Of a DNA stretch of 50,770 bases, positions 8,418 through 18,442 are shown one piece after another (positions within the stretch are counted from its first letter, which is position 1; every line of letters begins with the position of its first letter). The notes under the pieces are model-generated. The model saw only the letters and a program-made list of their open reading frames with translations, ran no database searches and was not told where the DNA came from. The translations under genes and the position numbers were made by a program. This DNA is from Culturomica sp. (GTDB taxonomy: Bacteria > Bacteroidota > Bacteroidia > Bacteroidales > Marinifilaceae): positions 1 through 50,770 of the forward strand of contig JAISHE010000006.1 of the NCBI GenBank assembly GCA_031262745.1, read 5' to 3'.

Positions 8418-10289
8418 ATGAAAAAGTTACTATATAGCTTAATGATAATCTTGGTGGGATTCTTCACTGTTTCATGTGAGGACTACTTTGATGCTCCCGC
8501 CAAATCATCTTTGGATGAAGGTACGATCTTCTCTACGCCGGCTTTGGCTTGGGGTACCGTTGCCGGTATCTACAACAATCTGGCGCAAACTAACGCTTAT
8601 CGCGGACGCTGGCTTTGCTGGTATGGTTTCAACACCGATGTTGAATGGTACGGTTCATCAACTTCTACAAGTGATGACAGAGCAAAAATGACAGGTTACG
8701 ATCTTGCTTCTACAAATAGTCAGATGAATACCGATAATAATACTTGGGCACAGGCTTACGGTTCTATCGAAAGGGCAAATATTGCAATACGCGGTTTGCG
8801 TTCTTACGGTAATCCTCTACCCGGTACGGAATTAGGACATATTTTGGGTGAAGTGCTCACATTAAGAGCATTGATTTATTACGATTTGGTTAGAACTCAC
8901 GGTGATGTTCCCGCTCGTTTTGAACCTATCAGTACGGAAACTTTGTATGTTTCCAAATCAGATCGTGATGTTGTCTACAAACAAATTATAGCAGATTTGC
9001 TTGAAGCTGAGGAATTGGTTGACTGGCCCGGTAGCACATGGACAAAAACGGTTGAACACGTAAACAAGGCTTTTGTGAAAGGTTTGCGCGCACGTATTTG
9101 TTTGAATGCTTGCGGTTATTCTCAACGTCCCGACGGTATTCGTCGCAGCACGGATCCCGAATTGGCACCCGAAGTACTTCTTCCTATCGTTAAACAGGAA
9201 TGTTTGGATGTTATAAACAGTAAAACTTGTGTGTTGGAACCGTCTTTTGAAAATGTTTTCAAGAAACTTTGTGGTGAAGACCTGACAGCAGGTGGAGAAT
9301 CTCTTTATGAATTGCCTTTTGCCGACGGTCGTGGTCGTGTAGCTTATACATTTGCTATAAGACATACCGGCAGCACAGGTGGTAATCAGTTCTTGATTAA
9401 CAATTGGGGTGGTACGGCAGGTCCTCTTCCTAATGTGTTCTACGATTTTGATGTTGCTGATACTCGTCGTGATGTTACTTGTATACCTTACGAATGGAAC
9501 GGAGGATCCGTTGCAAAAGATGAATTGATAGCACCGGCAGCTCAGAGAATTAAGAGTTTTAATTCATGGTGTTTCGGTAAATTACGTTTTGAATGGATGA
9601 AGCGTTATATAACATCTTCAAATGATGACGGTATCAACAAGCAATACATGCGCTATTCCGAAATATATCTTATGCTTGCCGAAGCATTGAACGAACTTGA
9701 AGGTCCGTCTGCTGCAGCTCCGTATTTGAAGGAAGTGCGCAAAAGAGCCTTCCCCGAATCGGTATGGGCATCTAAGGTTGATTCTTATGTTAGTTCACTC
9801 AGTACTAAGGAAGCAATGTTTAACGCTATTGTAGACGAAAATGCGTATGAGTTTACGGGTGAAATGCTTCGTAAGGAACAGTTGATACGTTGGAATCTAT
9901 TAAAAACCAAAATGGATGAAGCTAAAACCAAAATGTATGCATTAAGAGCAGGCACCGGTGAATATGCCGATGTAAATAGAAGCCTTTACTATTATATGGG
10001 TTCTTATCCTGCTGTAAATGATCGCTTTTCCGGGACTTATGAAAACACCGCTATTGCAGGTTTCTACGGTTTGAATCACGGAGAAACAGGTGAACCTTCT
10101 GCAAGTTTCCTTGAAAAATCAGGTGGCAGTGTGTTGACCGAACAGGATTGGATTAGTGAAAGCAAATTAACGGATGAAAAGATAGAATCTCTTTATCTTG
10201 CAGATCCCAATACAAGACAGTATTGGCCTATTTGGCAAGTGTTTATTGATGCCAGCAACGGCACTTTGACTAACGATTACGGATATTAA
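8418..10289 (+). CDS. SusD-like surface glycan-binding lipoprotein
   Basis: A 623-residue RagB/SusD family protein, the glycan-capturing lid of the SusC transporter. Lipoprotein signal LVGFFTVSC gives Cys at about 20, followed by acidic EDYFD, a composition consistent with surface export in Bacteroidetes. The N-terminal TPR-like SusD domain includes LGEVLTLRALIYYDLVRTHG near 135-155, a block conserved in the family. The C-terminal part has MRYSEIYLMLAEALNELEG near 412-430 and EFTGEMLRKEQLIRWNLLK near 478-496. The ligand is inferred to be a pectic oligosaccharide from the surrounding enzymes only. Confidence 0.95.
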   Translation: MKKLLYSLMIILVGFFTVSCEDYFDAPAKSSLDEGTIFSTPALAWGTVAGIYNNLAQTNAYRGRWLCWYGFNTDVEWYGSSTSTSDDRAKMTGYDLASTNSQMNTDNNTWAQAYGSIERANIAIRGLRSYGNPLPGTELGHILGEVLTLRALIYYDLVRTHGDVPARFEPISTETLYVSKSDRDVVYKQIIADLLEAEELVDWPGSTWTKTVEHVNKAFVKGLRARICLNACGYSQRPDGIRRSTDPELAPEVLLPIVKQECLDVINSKTCVLEPSFENVFKKLCGEDLTAGGESLYELPFADGRGRVAYTFAIRHTGSTGGNQFLINNWGGTAGPLPNVFYDFDVADTRRDVTCIPYEWNGGSVAKDELIAPAAQRIKSFNSWCFGKLRFEWMKRYITSSNDDGINKQYMRYSEIYLMLAEALNELEGPSAAAPYLKEVRKRAFPESVWASKVDSYVSSLSTKEAMFNAIVDENAYEFTGEMLRKEQLIRWNLLKTKMDEAKTKMYALRAGTGEYADVNRSLYYYMGSYPAVNDRFSGTYENTAIAGFYGLNHGETGEPSASFLEKSGGSVLTEQDWISESKLTDEKIESLYLADPNTRQYWPIWQVFIDASNGTLTNDYGY

Positions 10290-10292
10290 AAT

Positions 10293-11840
10293 ATGATTGA
10301 AATGAAAAAAATATTCTATACAATATTATTTGCAGTCGGTTTGTTGACGGGAGGGCTATTTATGGCTTGCTCCGATGATATAGACCCGATTGTCAGCGAA
10401 TTGGACTTTCCTCGCTTGATGACACCATTGGAATTGGAATACACCTTAATGAATCAGGTTAATGTTATTCTGGAATGGAATGGAGTAAAAGGTGCGGAAG
10501 GCTATATTCTGGAATTTGCCGAAGACAGTTTGGAATTTAATGAAATAGTTAAGACCGTAGAAGTCTTGCCGGAAGAAATTCCTGCAACTGTTGCTTTGGC
10601 TGGTGAAACCCAGTATTCCGTGAGGGTTAAGGCAACTTCTTCCACCAAAGATGAATCGAAATATGCTTCTATTGCTTTCAAAACTTTGCCGGAAAATATC
10701 TTGTTGCCTATGTTGGAACAGGATTGTAATCCGACTTCTTTGACAATTCGTTTTCCTGCCGGTTCGGAAGTAACCGATTTGGTGGCAACTCCCGGTAACA
10801 TAACTCACACTATTACACCTCAGGAAATAGCTGACGGTGCTGCCACTATTGACGGTTTGATAGGTAACACGGAATATGTTGTAACTTTGAAAAACAACGG
10901 TAAAACCAGAGGTTATGTAACTGCAACAACTTTGGAAGATTTCGACAATAACGGAGCTATTGTGGTTGAAACCTCCGAGGAACTTTTGGCTGCTTTGCAG
11001 ACTGCCGGAGCCGGAACTGTGATTGCTGTGAAACCCGGTGAATACACTGTGGATGCAACAATCACTGTTAACAATTCATTTGCTGTCAAAGGTGTTCGTC
11101 CCGGAAGTCTGAGACCTGTTATTTACGGTATGATGTTCGATTTGAAGACAGGTACGGCTTTGGAATTGAAAGATTTGGTTTGCAACGGAACAGTTACCTC
11201 TACTTCTGCCGATTATATGTTTACATTCGTGGATGCCGGTCAAAACGGTGAATTGAAAGTAACCAATAGCGACATTATTTCTTATGGTAGTGGTTTCATT
11301 AACCATAGAAAAGAAACCCAAACAGAAGCAATGACTATTACCGGTTGTTACTTTGAAGGTATAGGCGGACGTTTCTTTGATATTCAACATGGATATGCGA
11401 AAGTTATTGATTTCAAGAGAAATACGGTAACTAACTGTATCAACAGCAATGATGCTTTCCGCATTGACAATAGTGCGGAAACATTTGACGGTGTCAGCAG
11501 TATCATAACTCTCGAAAACAACACTTTCTATAATGTTGTAAACGGAAGTTCAAGACGTTTGCTTTATGTTCGTTTGAGCGGTAATGAAATACATTTTGTT
11601 AGAAACATTGTTGCCGGAACGGAAGGATATTTCAGCAATCAGGCTTCTACAAATGTTGCAGAATTTTTGTCAAACTACTACTTTGGTGCCGATAAATTTA
11701 TGGATACCGAACAGGTTGTACATGATGCAAGCGGTACTGTAGCAGATCCGGGATTCGTTGATGCTGAAAACGGTGATTTCACAGTTACCAATACGGCATT
11801 TATGGATGCTAATGTCGGGGATCCTAGATGGTTGAATTAA
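10293..11840 (+). CDS. DUF5123/DUF4957-type surface lipoprotein, probable pectin-binding protein
   Basis: A 515-residue lipoprotein (lipobox LFMAC, Cys near 26, then SDDID, acidic as in surface-exported lipoproteins). Residues of about 45-130 and 135-215 look like two fibronectin type III-like modules (VILEWNGVKGAEGYILEF; STEYVVTLK-like turns). From about 220 a right-handed beta-helix-like region follows (GTVIAVKPGEYTVDATITV, RNTVTNCINSNDAF, NNTFYNVVNGSSRRLLYV). The arrangement fits the DUF4957/DUF5123 family found beside SusC/SusD in pectin loci, thought to bind pectin at the surface without known catalysis. ATG at 10293 is 3 bases after susD, and ATG at 10302 is an equally good start. It is the last gene before the terminator. 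Confidence 0.8.
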   Translation: MIEMKKIFYTILFAVGLLTGGLFMACSDDIDPIVSELDFPRLMTPLELEYTLMNQVNVILEWNGVKGAEGYILEFAEDSLEFNEIVKTVEVLPEEIPATVALAGETQYSVRVKATSSTKDESKYASIAFKTLPENILLPMLEQDCNPTSLTIRFPAGSEVTDLVATPGNITHTITPQEIADGAATIDGLIGNTEYVVTLKNNGKTRGYVTATTLEDFDNNGAIVVETSEELLAALQTAGAGTVIAVKPGEYTVDATITVNNSFAVKGVRPGSLRPVIYGMMFDLKTGTALELKDLVCNGTVTSTSADYMFTFVDAGQNGELKVTNSDIISYGSGFINHRKETQTEAMTITGCYFEGIGGRFFDIQHGYAKVIDFKRNTVTNCINSNDAFRIDNSAETFDGVSSIITLENNTFYNVVNGSSRRLLYVRLSGNEIHFVRNIVAGTEGYFSNQASTNVAEFLSNYYFGADKFMDTEQVVHDASGTVADPGFVDAENGDFTVTNTAFMDANVGDPRWLN

Positions 11841-11864
11841 TTTAATACTAAGTTGTTTTCTCAT

Positions 11865-11899
11865 GGAGTTGCGGACAATGAGTCCGCAGTTCCTTTTTT
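11865..11899 (+). terminator. Strong intrinsic terminator after the SusCD-DUF5123 operon
   Basis: A 12-pair stem (11865-11876 with 11882-11893, two G-T pairs, loop AATGA) is followed by six T residues. It separates the transport and binding genes from the degradative genes. Read-through would give lower expression of the downstream enzymes. It ends only 14 bases before the pectate lyase start codon. Confidence 0.9.
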
Positions 11900-11913
11900 A
11901 AAAACGCAAAACT

Positions 11914-13419
11914 TTGAATAGACGCTTCTTATATCTGTTGGCTCTTATTTTTTGTACATTTCTAATAGTAGCATGTAGCGATAATGGAAATAATGAAGGA
12001 GAAGAGATAAACGATATAAATGATGAATTGACCGTTTATCCTACTCCGAATCGAGACACTGTGCCCGCTTTCCCTAAAGCGGAAGGTGCAGGTAAGTACA
12101 CCACAGGAGGAGCTGCCGGAAAAGTTTACACCGTTACTTCCCTTGCAGATGCGGGCGAAGGCACTTTGCGATGGGCACTTGCAAAAAGCGATGTGCGCAC
12201 TATCGTTTTTGCTGTTGGCGGTATAATAGAATTGAATTCAACTTTGACAATATCAAACGGAAACGTAACAATTGCCGGACAAACAGCACCCGGCGATGGA
12301 ATCTGTTTAAAAAATTATTCCTTAAACGTTAATGCGGACAACGTTATTATTCGTTATATCCGTTGCAGAATGGGCGATGAAAAGAAAACGGAAGATGATG
12401 CAATGGGTGGAAGGAATCATAAAGATATAATCATCGATCATTGTTCGATGAGTTGGAGTACCGATGAGTGTTCATCTTTTTACGGTAATGAAAATTTCAC
12501 AATGCAATGGTGTATATTGAGTGAAAGTCTCACCAATTCCGTGCATGATAAAGGTACTCATGGTTATGGCGGTATTTGGGGTGGTAATGGTGCCACTTTT
12601 CATCATAATCTCATAGCTCATCACAGTAGTCGTACACCACGATTATGCGGTTCGCGCTACACAGGTCAACCTGCTTTGGAAAAGGTAGACTTACGCAATA
12701 ATGTTTTTTACAATTGGGGACCAACTAATGGCGGTTACGCAGGCGAAGGCGGTAGTTATAATTTTGTGAATAATTACTATAAACCCGGTCTCTCAACTGC
12801 AACTAAAAAGAATCTTGTAAATAGGATTTTTCAACCTAATTTCGACGACGGAACAAATACTAACGCTCGTGGAGTGTGGGGAAGTTTTTATGTTTCAGGC
12901 AACTACTTTGACGGTTCATCATCTTTAATGCCTGAACAATATAAATCTTTACTAAATACCGTTAATTCTGATAATTGGAAAGGGATACATCCTAAAGATA
13001 CGACAGAATATTGGAACGGTTGGACAACAATTCGTTCCGACATTGAATTTGAAGTGGGAGAAAAACCACTTACACAAACGGCTCAAGAAGCCTATACTTC
13101 GGTACTCACAAGTGCCGGAGCATCATTTATGAGAGATGAAACGGATCGTAGAATTGTGAGCGAAGTGCAATCGGGAGGTTTCACTTACTTCGGTTCAAAC
13201 GGTAGCAAAAACGGATTGATTGACTCACAGACAGATGTGGGCAGTTGGCAAGAATATAAAACAGCTACTCCTCCGATTGATACTGACGGTGATGGAATGC
13301 CTGACATTTGGGAAAATAATAACGGATTAAATCCGGAGGATTCTGCCGACGGTAAAAAATATAATTTAAGCCCAAGTTACACAAATCTTGAGGTTTATCT
13401 CAATGGATTGTTAAATTAA
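11914..13419 (+). CDS. PL1 family pectate lyase, lipoprotein
   Basis: A 501-residue polysaccharide lyase of family 1, cleaving polygalacturonate by beta-elimination to give unsaturated products. The only start that keeps the signal peptide is TTG at 11914. The lipobox is LIVAC, followed by a very acidic tract ([10 protein letters not shown]), suggesting surface exposure. Lyase parts: [16 protein letters not shown] near 51-66, [33 protein letters not shown] near 170-183, and [16 protein letters not shown] near 230-245, which carries the conserved arginines. The C-terminus [19 protein letters not shown] looks like a calcium-binding repeat. It is a close tandem paralog of the next gene, over its whole length. 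Confidence 0.92.
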   Translation: MNRRFLYLLALIFCTFLIVACSDNGNNEGEEINDINDELTVYPTPNRDTVPAFPKAEGAGKYTTGGAAGKVYTVTSLADAGEGTLRWALAKSDVRTIVFAVGGIIELNSTLTISNGNVTIAGQTAPGDGICLKNYSLNVNADNVIIRYIRCRMGDEKKTEDDAMGGRNHKDIIIDHCSMSWSTDECSSFYGNENFTMQWCILSESLTNSVHDKGTHGYGGIWGGNGATFHHNLIAHHSSRTPRLCGSRYTGQPALEKVDLRNNVFYNWGPTNGGYAGEGGSYNFVNNYYKPGLSTATKKNLVNRIFQPNFDDGTNTNARGVWGSFYVSGNYFDGSSSLMPEQYKSLLNTVNSDNWKGIHPKDTTEYWNGWTTIRSDIEFEVGEKPLTQTAQEAYTSVLTSAGASFMRDETDRRIVSEVQSGGFTYFGSNGSKNGLIDSQTDVGSWQEYKTATPPIDTDGDGMPDIWENNNGLNPEDSADGKKYNLSPSYTNLEVYLNGLLN

Positions 13420-13429
13420 AAACGAACAG

Positions 13430-14848
13430 ATGAAAAGATTTTTACTTTTAATTTTGATTTGTACTTGTGCTACACTTGTGGCTCAGGTACCGGCTTTTCC
13501 CGGTGCGGAAGGCGGTGGAAAGTACACTATTGGAGGCAGAGGTGGTAAAGTTCTTGTGGTAACAAGTTTAGCTGATGATGGTTCTGAAGGTACTTTGCGT
13601 TGGGCTATTGATAGAGATTATCCCCGTATAATTGTTTTTGCTGTTTCCGGATGGATTGATTTGAATGAACAACTTTTAATAGATCACGGTAACGTTACCA
13701 TTGCAGGTCAAACAGCTCCGGGAGGCGGTATAGGATTGCGTTATTTTCCTTTGAAAATAAAAGCTGATAATGTGATTGTACGTTATATGAGATTTCGTTT
13801 GGGTGATGTTAAGTTTCAGAATGATGATGCGTTTTCTGCCAATAAGTGTAAGAATTTGATGATTGACCACTGTTCTATGAGTTGGAGTGTTGATGAATGT
13901 GCATCCGTATACGGTAATACTGATGCAACAATGCAATGGTGTATTATTAGTGAGAGTTTGGGAAATTCGGAACATAAAAAAGGTGCACACGGTTATGGTG
14001 GAATATGGGGTGGCACTAATGCTTCTTTTCATCATAATCTTATGGCTCATCACACAAGTCGTAATCCGAGACTTTGCGGTTCGCGTTATACCGGTCAACC
14101 TGCTTTGGAAAGTGCTGATTTGCGCAATAATGTTTTCTACAATTGGGGACCGATTAACAGCGGTTATGCCGGAGAAGGAGGTTCTTACAATTTTGTTAAT
14201 AACTATTATAAACCCGGACCGTCGACAGCTACAAAAAAAGACATTGTGAACCGTATTTTTCAGCCGAATTACGATGATGGTAAGTTAAAAAATAAAAAAG
14301 GTACGTGGGGACAATTTTATGTTGCAGGAAATTACTTTGACGGTAGTTCTACAGCTATACCGGAGGAATATCAAAAGTTGATAAAATCTGTGAATGAAGA
14401 TAATTGGGTTGGCATTAATCCGAGAGATACCACTCGTTATTGGAATGGTTGGAAAACGATTCGTTCCGACAAAGAGTTTTCTTTGATTGTATCCACAACT
14501 CAAACACCTCAGCAAGCTTATGAGGAAGTGCTTGAACATGCTGGGGCATCTTTTGTTCGTGATGCAACCGATAAACGCATCATAGAAAACGTGCGCAAAG
14601 GAAATTTCTCTTATAAAGGTTCACGTGGAAGTAATAATGGAATTATTGATTCCCAAAATGATGTAGGCGGGTGGTCGGAAATAGAGAAAGGTGTAGCTCC
14701 CAAAGATAGCGATAAGGACGGAATGCCCGATGAATGGGAAAAAATAAATGATCTTAATCCTGATAAATACAATGCAAATAATTTTACATTAAACGATAAT
14801 TATACCGATTTGGAAATGTATTTTGAGTGGATTTTGAAGAGTAAATAG
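13430..14848 (+). CDS. PL1 family pectate lyase, secreted paralog
   Basis: A 472-residue PL1 lyase similar over nearly its full length to the gene just upstream, but with a Sec signal peptide (residues 1-18, LVAQ before VPAFPGAEGGGK) and no lipobox cysteine, so it should be soluble in the periplasm. The same landmarks occur: [44 protein letters not shown] and DKDGMPDEWEKINDLNP. The pair probably arose by tandem duplication and then split between cell surface and periplasm. It is separated from its neighbour by 10 bases, consistent with co-transcription. Confidence 0.92.
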   Translation: MKRFLLLILICTCATLVAQVPAFPGAEGGGKYTIGGRGGKVLVVTSLADDGSEGTLRWAIDRDYPRIIVFAVSGWIDLNEQLLIDHGNVTIAGQTAPGGGIGLRYFPLKIKADNVIVRYMRFRLGDVKFQNDDAFSANKCKNLMIDHCSMSWSVDECASVYGNTDATMQWCIISESLGNSEHKKGAHGYGGIWGGTNASFHHNLMAHHTSRNPRLCGSRYTGQPALESADLRNNVFYNWGPINSGYAGEGGSYNFVNNYYKPGPSTATKKDIVNRIFQPNYDDGKLKNKKGTWGQFYVAGNYFDGSSTAIPEEYQKLIKSVNEDNWVGINPRDTTRYWNGWKTIRSDKEFSLIVSTTQTPQQAYEEVLEHAGASFVRDATDKRIIENVRKGNFSYKGSRGSNNGIIDSQNDVGGWSEIEKGVAPKDSDKDGMPDEWEKINDLNPDKYNANNFTLNDNYTDLEMYFEWILKSK

Positions 14849-14888
14849 AAGTAATACAAATTAATATACTAACAAAAATATTATTAGA

Positions 14889-16295
14889 ATGAGATTTTTA
14901 TGTTATTTATTCCTAATGGTTGTGGCATTGCAGGCATGTGGAGATAGTTCAAAAGATAATTGGAAAGGAGCCGAGACGGTTTTGAAAAATATAGTGGAGC
15001 CGAAATTTCCTGATAAAAAGTTTGATATTCGTGATTTTGGAGCCACAGAAGGAGGAGTAGTTACGGAAGCAATTGCCAAAGCGATTAATAAATGTAATAA
15101 TGATGGAGGTGGAATAGTTGTGGTACCTGCCGGAGAATGGTATACCGGTGCAATCACATTGAAATCAAATGTTAATCTTCATATTTCGGAAGGTGCCGTA
15201 TTGAAATTTTCTGTAAATCCAAAGGATTACACACCTTTTGTGTTAACTCGTTGGGAAGGTATAGATTGCATTAATTTTCAACCATTGATTTATGCTTACG
15301 AACAAGAAAACATAGCAGTAACCGGCAAGGGTGTTTTAGACGGTCAGGCGAGCGAAAATAATTGGTGGGCATGGAAAGGAGCTGCAAAATATGGCTGGGT
15401 AACAGGTAAATTAAGTCAGCATTATCGTCCTGACGCTATCGGCGGACGTGAAAAGTTAGGTAAGATGAATGAGCATAAAATACCTGTTGAACAGCGTGTT
15501 ATGGAAGAAGATGATTGTTTACGTCCACCTTTTATTCAGCCTTATAAATGTAAAAACGTGTTAATTCAAGATGTAAAAATCATACGTGCTCCGTTTTGGT
15601 TGATACATCCGCTTTTGTGTGAGAGTGTAACTGTTAGAGGTGTAACGATGGAAAGTCACGGACCAAATAATGACGGTTGTGATCCTGAATCATGTAATAA
15701 TGTTTTGATAGAAAAGTGTTATTTTAATACCGGAGATGATTGTATTGCAATCAAATCAGGCAGAGATAATGATGGTAGGGCATGGGATGTGGCAAGTGAA
15801 AACATCATTATACGTGATAATGTGATGAAAGACGGACACGGTGGAGTGGTTATAGGGAGCGAAATCTCCGGAAATTGCAGAAATGTTTGGGCTGAGAACT
15901 GTGAAATGGATAGTCCCAATCTGGATCGTGTGGTGCGTATCAAATCAAATGCAGTGCGTGGTGGAGTAATTGAAAACGTGTTTGTTAGAAATATAAAAGT
16001 TGGTGAATGTAAGGAGGCTGTTTTCAGGGTTGAAATGAAATATGAAAAAGTTATGGAAGGTACTTATTTGCCTGTTGTAAAAAATATTTTTCTGGAAAAT
16101 ATTGATTGTAAGAAAAGTAATTATGGAATTTTCATTGATGGGTTCACAGATTATAATCAAGTGTCGGATGTTTACGTGAAAAATTGTAACTTTGAAGGTG
16201 TACAAAAGAAGGAATTGAACCGAATTATCGGTGCCGAAAATGTAGTTTTCAAGAATCTTACAATTAACGGTAAAAAGATAGAAAGTCCTAAATAA
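14889..16295 (+). CDS. GH28 polygalacturonase lipoprotein
   Basis: A 468-residue glycoside hydrolase of family 28, hydrolysing alpha-1,4-galacturonosyl links of homogalacturonan or rhamnogalacturonan. Lipobox ALQAC gives Cys near 17. The four GH28 signature blocks are in order: NNDGCDPESC near 260 (NxD), TGDDCIAIKSG near 280 (DD), GHGGVVIGSE near 317 (GHG), and RVVRIKSN near 348 (RIK), so all catalytic acids are present. A bacterial exo-type enzyme is likely, judging from the NNDGCDPES form and the KYG-type insert around 165-210, but this is inference. Confidence 0.93.
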   Translation: MRFLCYLFLMVVALQACGDSSKDNWKGAETVLKNIVEPKFPDKKFDIRDFGATEGGVVTEAIAKAINKCNNDGGGIVVVPAGEWYTGAITLKSNVNLHISEGAVLKFSVNPKDYTPFVLTRWEGIDCINFQPLIYAYEQENIAVTGKGVLDGQASENNWWAWKGAAKYGWVTGKLSQHYRPDAIGGREKLGKMNEHKIPVEQRVMEEDDCLRPPFIQPYKCKNVLIQDVKIIRAPFWLIHPLLCESVTVRGVTMESHGPNNDGCDPESCNNVLIEKCYFNTGDDCIAIKSGRDNDGRAWDVASENIIIRDNVMKDGHGGVVIGSEISGNCRNVWAENCEMDSPNLDRVVRIKSNAVRGGVIENVFVRNIKVGECKEAVFRVEMKYEKVMEGTYLPVVKNIFLENIDCKKSNYGIFIDGFTDYNQVSDVYVKNCNFEGVQKKELNRIIGAENVVFKNLTINGKKIESPK

Positions 16296-16323
16296 TAGTG
16301 TATCAATGATTAAATTATAAGAT

Positions 16324-17730
16324 ATGAGAAATTTTAATGACGAAAACTTCCTGTTACAGACAAAAACAGCTGAAAGACTTTATCATGAACATGCAGCGAA
16401 AATGCCGATTATAGACTATCATTGCCACTTGAATCCGGAATATATTGCTCATAATCACCAATTTGATAATCTTTCTAAAATTTGGCTGGAAGGAGATCAT
16501 TATAAATGGCGTGCAATGCGCACAAATGGTATCGACGAAAAATATTGCACAGGTAAAGATACAAGTGATTGGGAAAAATTTGAAAAGTGGGCGGAAACAG
16601 TACCTTATACGATGCGTAATCCGCTTTACCACTGGACTCATCTTGAATTGAAAACCGCTTTCGGTGTTACAAAACTTTTAAATCTTTCAACGGCTAAGGA
16701 AATTTATGATGAATGTACAGCCAAGTTAAATACGTCGGAATACTCTTGTCGTGGCTTGATGATGAAGTATAATGTTGAAACGATTTGCACTACCGATGAT
16801 CCGGTGGATAGTTTGGAATATCATATAAAAATCAAAAATGACAATTTTGCTGTGAAAGTGCTGCCGACATGGCGACCTGATAAAGCTATGGCTGTTGAAG
16901 TACCTGCGGATTTTAGAACTTATATTGAAAAATTATCTGCAGTTTCCGGCATTGTAATTAGTAATTATGCCGATGTCATTACAGCTCTTAGAAAACGTCA
17001 TGATTTCTTTTCGGAAGTAGGTTGTCGACTTTCCGATCACGGTATTGAAGAATTCTATGCTGAAGATTACACTCAGCGGGAAATTGAAGCAATTTTCAAT
17101 AAAGTATACGGAGGTGCAGTGCTGACGAAGGAAGAAATTTTGAAATTCAAGTCGGCAATGATGATTGAATTTGCCGTTATGGACTGGAAAAAAGGTTGGA
17201 CACAACAATTCCATTATGGAGCTATAAGAAATAATAACACCAAAATGTTCCGTCAATTGGGACCTGATACGGGTTTTGATTCGATAGGTGAGTTTAATAC
17301 AGCTAAGGTTATGGCTAAGTTTTTTGATAAATTGGCTTTGCAAGACAAACTCACAAAGACAATAATTTATAATCTTAATCCTTGTGCTAACGAGGTGATT
17401 GCTACTATGTTAGGAAATTTTCAGGACGGTACGATTGCCGGTAAGATTCAATTTGGTTCGGGCTGGTGGTTTCTTGATCAAAAGGACGGAATGGAAAAAC
17501 AAATGAATGCTTTGTCATTACTTGGTTTGTTAAGTCGTTTTGTGGGCATGTTGACGGATTCACGTAGTTTTCTTTCGTATCCACGTCATGAATATTTCCG
17601 TCGCACTCTTTGTAACCTTTTGGGTGATGATGTTGAAAAAGGTTTACTGCCTGCGAGTGAATTGGATTTCATCGGTAAAATGGTGGAAGATGTATGTTAT
17701 AATAATGCAAAGAAATTCTTTAATTTTTAA
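16324..17730 (+). CDS. uxaC: Uronate isomerase (glucuronate/galacturonate isomerase)
   Basis: A 468-residue cytosolic enzyme of the amidohydrolase superfamily, converting D-galacturonate to D-tagaturonate (and glucuronate to fructuronate). Length and start match UxaC. Landmarks are [18 protein letters not shown] near 22-39 (metal-site histidines), [28 protein letters not shown] near 150-163, the [15 protein letters not shown] block near 290, [10 protein letters not shown], and [18 protein letters not shown] near 418-435. It starts the uronate catabolic block, 28 bases after the GH28 gene and 11 before the aldolase gene. Confidence 0.97.
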   Translation: MRNFNDENFLLQTKTAERLYHEHAAKMPIIDYHCHLNPEYIAHNHQFDNLSKIWLEGDHYKWRAMRTNGIDEKYCTGKDTSDWEKFEKWAETVPYTMRNPLYHWTHLELKTAFGVTKLLNLSTAKEIYDECTAKLNTSEYSCRGLMMKYNVETICTTDDPVDSLEYHIKIKNDNFAVKVLPTWRPDKAMAVEVPADFRTYIEKLSAVSGIVISNYADVITALRKRHDFFSEVGCRLSDHGIEEFYAEDYTQREIEAIFNKVYGGAVLTKEEILKFKSAMMIEFAVMDWKKGWTQQFHYGAIRNNNTKMFRQLGPDTGFDSIGEFNTAKVMAKFFDKLALQDKLTKTIIYNLNPCANEVIATMLGNFQDGTIAGKIQFGSGWWFLDQKDGMEKQMNALSLLGLLSRFVGMLTDSRSFLSYPRHEYFRRTLCNLLGDDVEKGLLPASELDFIGKMVEDVCYNNAKKFFNF

Positions 17731-17741
17731 TCTTTAGGGAA

Positions 17742-18410
17742 ATGGCAAGATTTACAAAAATAGAAGTGTTAAATGCTATGAAAGAAACAGGCATGGTACC
17801 TGTTTTTTATAATAGTGATTTGGAAATAGCAAAAAACGTACTTAAAGCATGTTACGACGGAGGAGTGCGTGCATTTGAATTTACGAATAGAGGTGATTTT
17901 GCTCAGGATGTTTTTGCAGGTTTGATTAAATATGCAGCAAAAGAATGTCCGGAAATGATTGTAGGAGTTGGTTCAATTGTTGATCCGGCTACAGCTGCGT
18001 TGTATATGCAGTTGGGAGCAAATTTTGTAGTGGGACCGCTTTTCAATCCGGAAGTAGCAAAAGTTTGTAACCGTCGGTTAGTGCCTTACACACCGGGTTG
18101 CGGTTCGGTTTCGGAAATAGGTTTTGCACAGGAAGCCGGTTGCGACTTGTGTAAAGTTTTCCCTGCCGGTAATGTTGGAGGACCTTCTTTTGTGAAAAAC
18201 ATGAAAGCTCCTATGCCATGGTCAATGATAATGGTAACAGGAGGCGTAGAACCTACCGAAGAGAATCTTACGGCATGGGTCAAATCCGGTGTAACTTGCG
18301 TTGGAATGGGTTCAAATCTTTTCCCTAAAGATGTCGTTGCAGCCGGAGAATGGAGAAAAATCACGGAATTAAGCAAACAATCCTTAGCTTATATAAAACA
18401 AGCAAGGTGA
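17742..18410 (+). CDS. kdgA: KDPG aldolase (2-dehydro-3-deoxy-6-phosphogluconate aldolase)
   Basis: A 222-residue class I aldolase splitting KDPG into pyruvate and glyceraldehyde-3-phosphate, the final step of the uronate pathway. Visible parts are FEFTNRGD near 45-52 (catalytic Glu), [42 protein letters not shown], and [11 protein letters not shown] near 137-147 with the Schiff-base lysine. It belongs to the Eda/KdgA family; some members also act on 4-hydroxy-2-oxoglutarate. It lies 11 bases after uxaC. Confidence 0.94.
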   Translation: MARFTKIEVLNAMKETGMVPVFYNSDLEIAKNVLKACYDGGVRAFEFTNRGDFAQDVFAGLIKYAAKECPEMIVGVGSIVDPATAALYMQLGANFVVGPLFNPEVAKVCNRRLVPYTPGCGSVSEIGFAQEAGCDLCKVFPAGNVGGPSFVKNMKAPMPWSMIMVTGGVEPTEENLTAWVKSGVTCVGMGSNLFPKDVVAAGEWRKITELSKQSLAYIKQAR

Positions 18411-18442
18411 ATATAGATTATTAATGATAAAAACTATTTTAA

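Noticed and set aside
13887..14249. Long frames in other phases inside the pectin genes, for example 13887-14249
   Set aside because: They lie wholly inside clear enzymes, have no recognisable domain and poor start context.
11914..14848. The two PL1 genes as one gene split by a frameshift
   Set aside because: Each has its own signal peptide and a full set of lyase motifs, so they are paralogs.
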